From Microcaldota archaeon (lineage in GTDB: Archaea > Micrarchaeota > Micrarchaeia > Anstonellales > Bilamarchaeaceae), in NCBI GenBank assembly GCA_013425425.1, contig JACCLJ010000018.1, positions 1 to 6,048 of the forward strand: DNA of 6,048 nucleotides. The letters are read 5' to 3'. Position numbers and translations under genes: made by a program. The notes under the pieces were generated by a model that was given only the letters and a program-made list of their open reading frames with translations, ran no database searches and had not been told where the DNA came from. Every line of letters starts with the position of its first letter. The stretch's first letter is position 1. Of this stretch, positions 5,821 through 6,048 are shown one piece after another.

Positions 5821-5826
5821 ATCTTA

Positions 5827-6048
5827 ATGACGCTTAAAAAAACAGACAATGCGGTCTGGCTGATGGAAAAGGAAGGGGATATGGAAGTCCCTGCATATAT
5901 TTTTGCGAATGACAGGCTTATTGACGGCATGAAAAAAGACAGGACGATGGGGCAGCTGAGAAATGTTGCAAGCCTTCCGGGAATAATCAAACATGCTTTG
6001 CTTATGCCTGACGGACATGAGGGCTATGGCTTTCCGATAGGCGGGGTT
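5827..6048 (+). CDS. rtcB: RtcB RNA ligase (tRNA-splicing ligase), N-terminal 74 residues, cut by the window end
   Basis: RtcB joins the 2',3'-cyclic phosphate and 5'-hydroxyl ends left when archaeal tRNA introns are cut, using GTP and Mn. The 74 visible residues run open to the right edge. [15 protein letters not shown] (60-74) is the highly conserved RtcB signature just before the first metal-binding segment (DVGCG type), which lies outside the window. Residues 20-60 ([14 protein letters not shown], then [11 protein letters not shown]) fit the family's N-terminal part, in which the protein names its region of origin poorly but the signature decides it. The ATG at 5827 is preceded by AGGTGA at ideal spacing and lies six bases after the sufS stop, so the two genes are almost surely one operon. 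Whether the rest is intact, or carries an intein as some RtcB proteins do, cannot be seen. Confidence 0.9.
   Translation, partial: MTLKKTDNAVWLMEKEGDMEVPAYIFANDRLIDGMKKDRTMGQLRNVASLPGIIKHALLMPDGHEGYGFPIGGV

Overview
The window looks archaeal. TATA-like boxes lie about 25 bases before inferred transcript starts, some genes have GGTGA or GGGGTG ribosome sites and others have no leader, AGG/AGA and ATA codons are frequent, and one gene encodes an enzyme of archaeal ether-lipid synthesis. GC content is intermediate by eye (not counted). The compact layout and the secreted Asn-rich beta-helix protein would fit a DPANN-type lineage such as Micrarchaeota or Diapherotrites. That placement is a guess; nothing here fixes the taxon.

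Layout. (1) 1-1343, plus strand: the 3' part of a long surface protein with stacked NosD-like beta-helix repeats, a four-cysteine junction and a C-terminal module rich in glycosylation sequons. (2) 1448-1906, plus: an Lrp/AsnC-family regulator with its own TATA box and ribosome site. (3) 1912-3108, minus, converging on the regulator with five bases between stops: a class I SAM-dependent methyltransferase with an Arg-rich disordered head and a Gly-rich tail. (4) 3199-3588, minus: a small four-helix membrane protein of unknown function with strong expression signals. (5) 3688-4545, minus: a UbiA-family prenyltransferase, most likely digeranylgeranylglyceryl phosphate synthase. (6) 4597-5820, plus: a SufS-type cysteine desulfurase diverging from the prenyltransferase across 51 bases. 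(7) 5827 to the right edge, plus: the start of RtcB, the tRNA-splicing RNA ligase, tightly coupled to sufS.

How the genes relate. Most of this is housekeeping: membrane lipid synthesis, sulfur mobilisation for Fe-S clusters or tRNA thiolation, and RNA ligation. sufS-rtcB looks like one transcript. The prenyltransferase and sufS appear to share one central TATA-like element and to have leaderless messages. The regulator, methyltransferase and small membrane protein each appear to have their own promoter. I see no CRISPR array, tRNA, rRNA, transposon or prophage, and no clear new multi-gene system. The most unusual items are the symmetric divergent promoter, the methyltransferase with its odd tails, the small membrane protein and the cysteine-bearing module of the surface protein.
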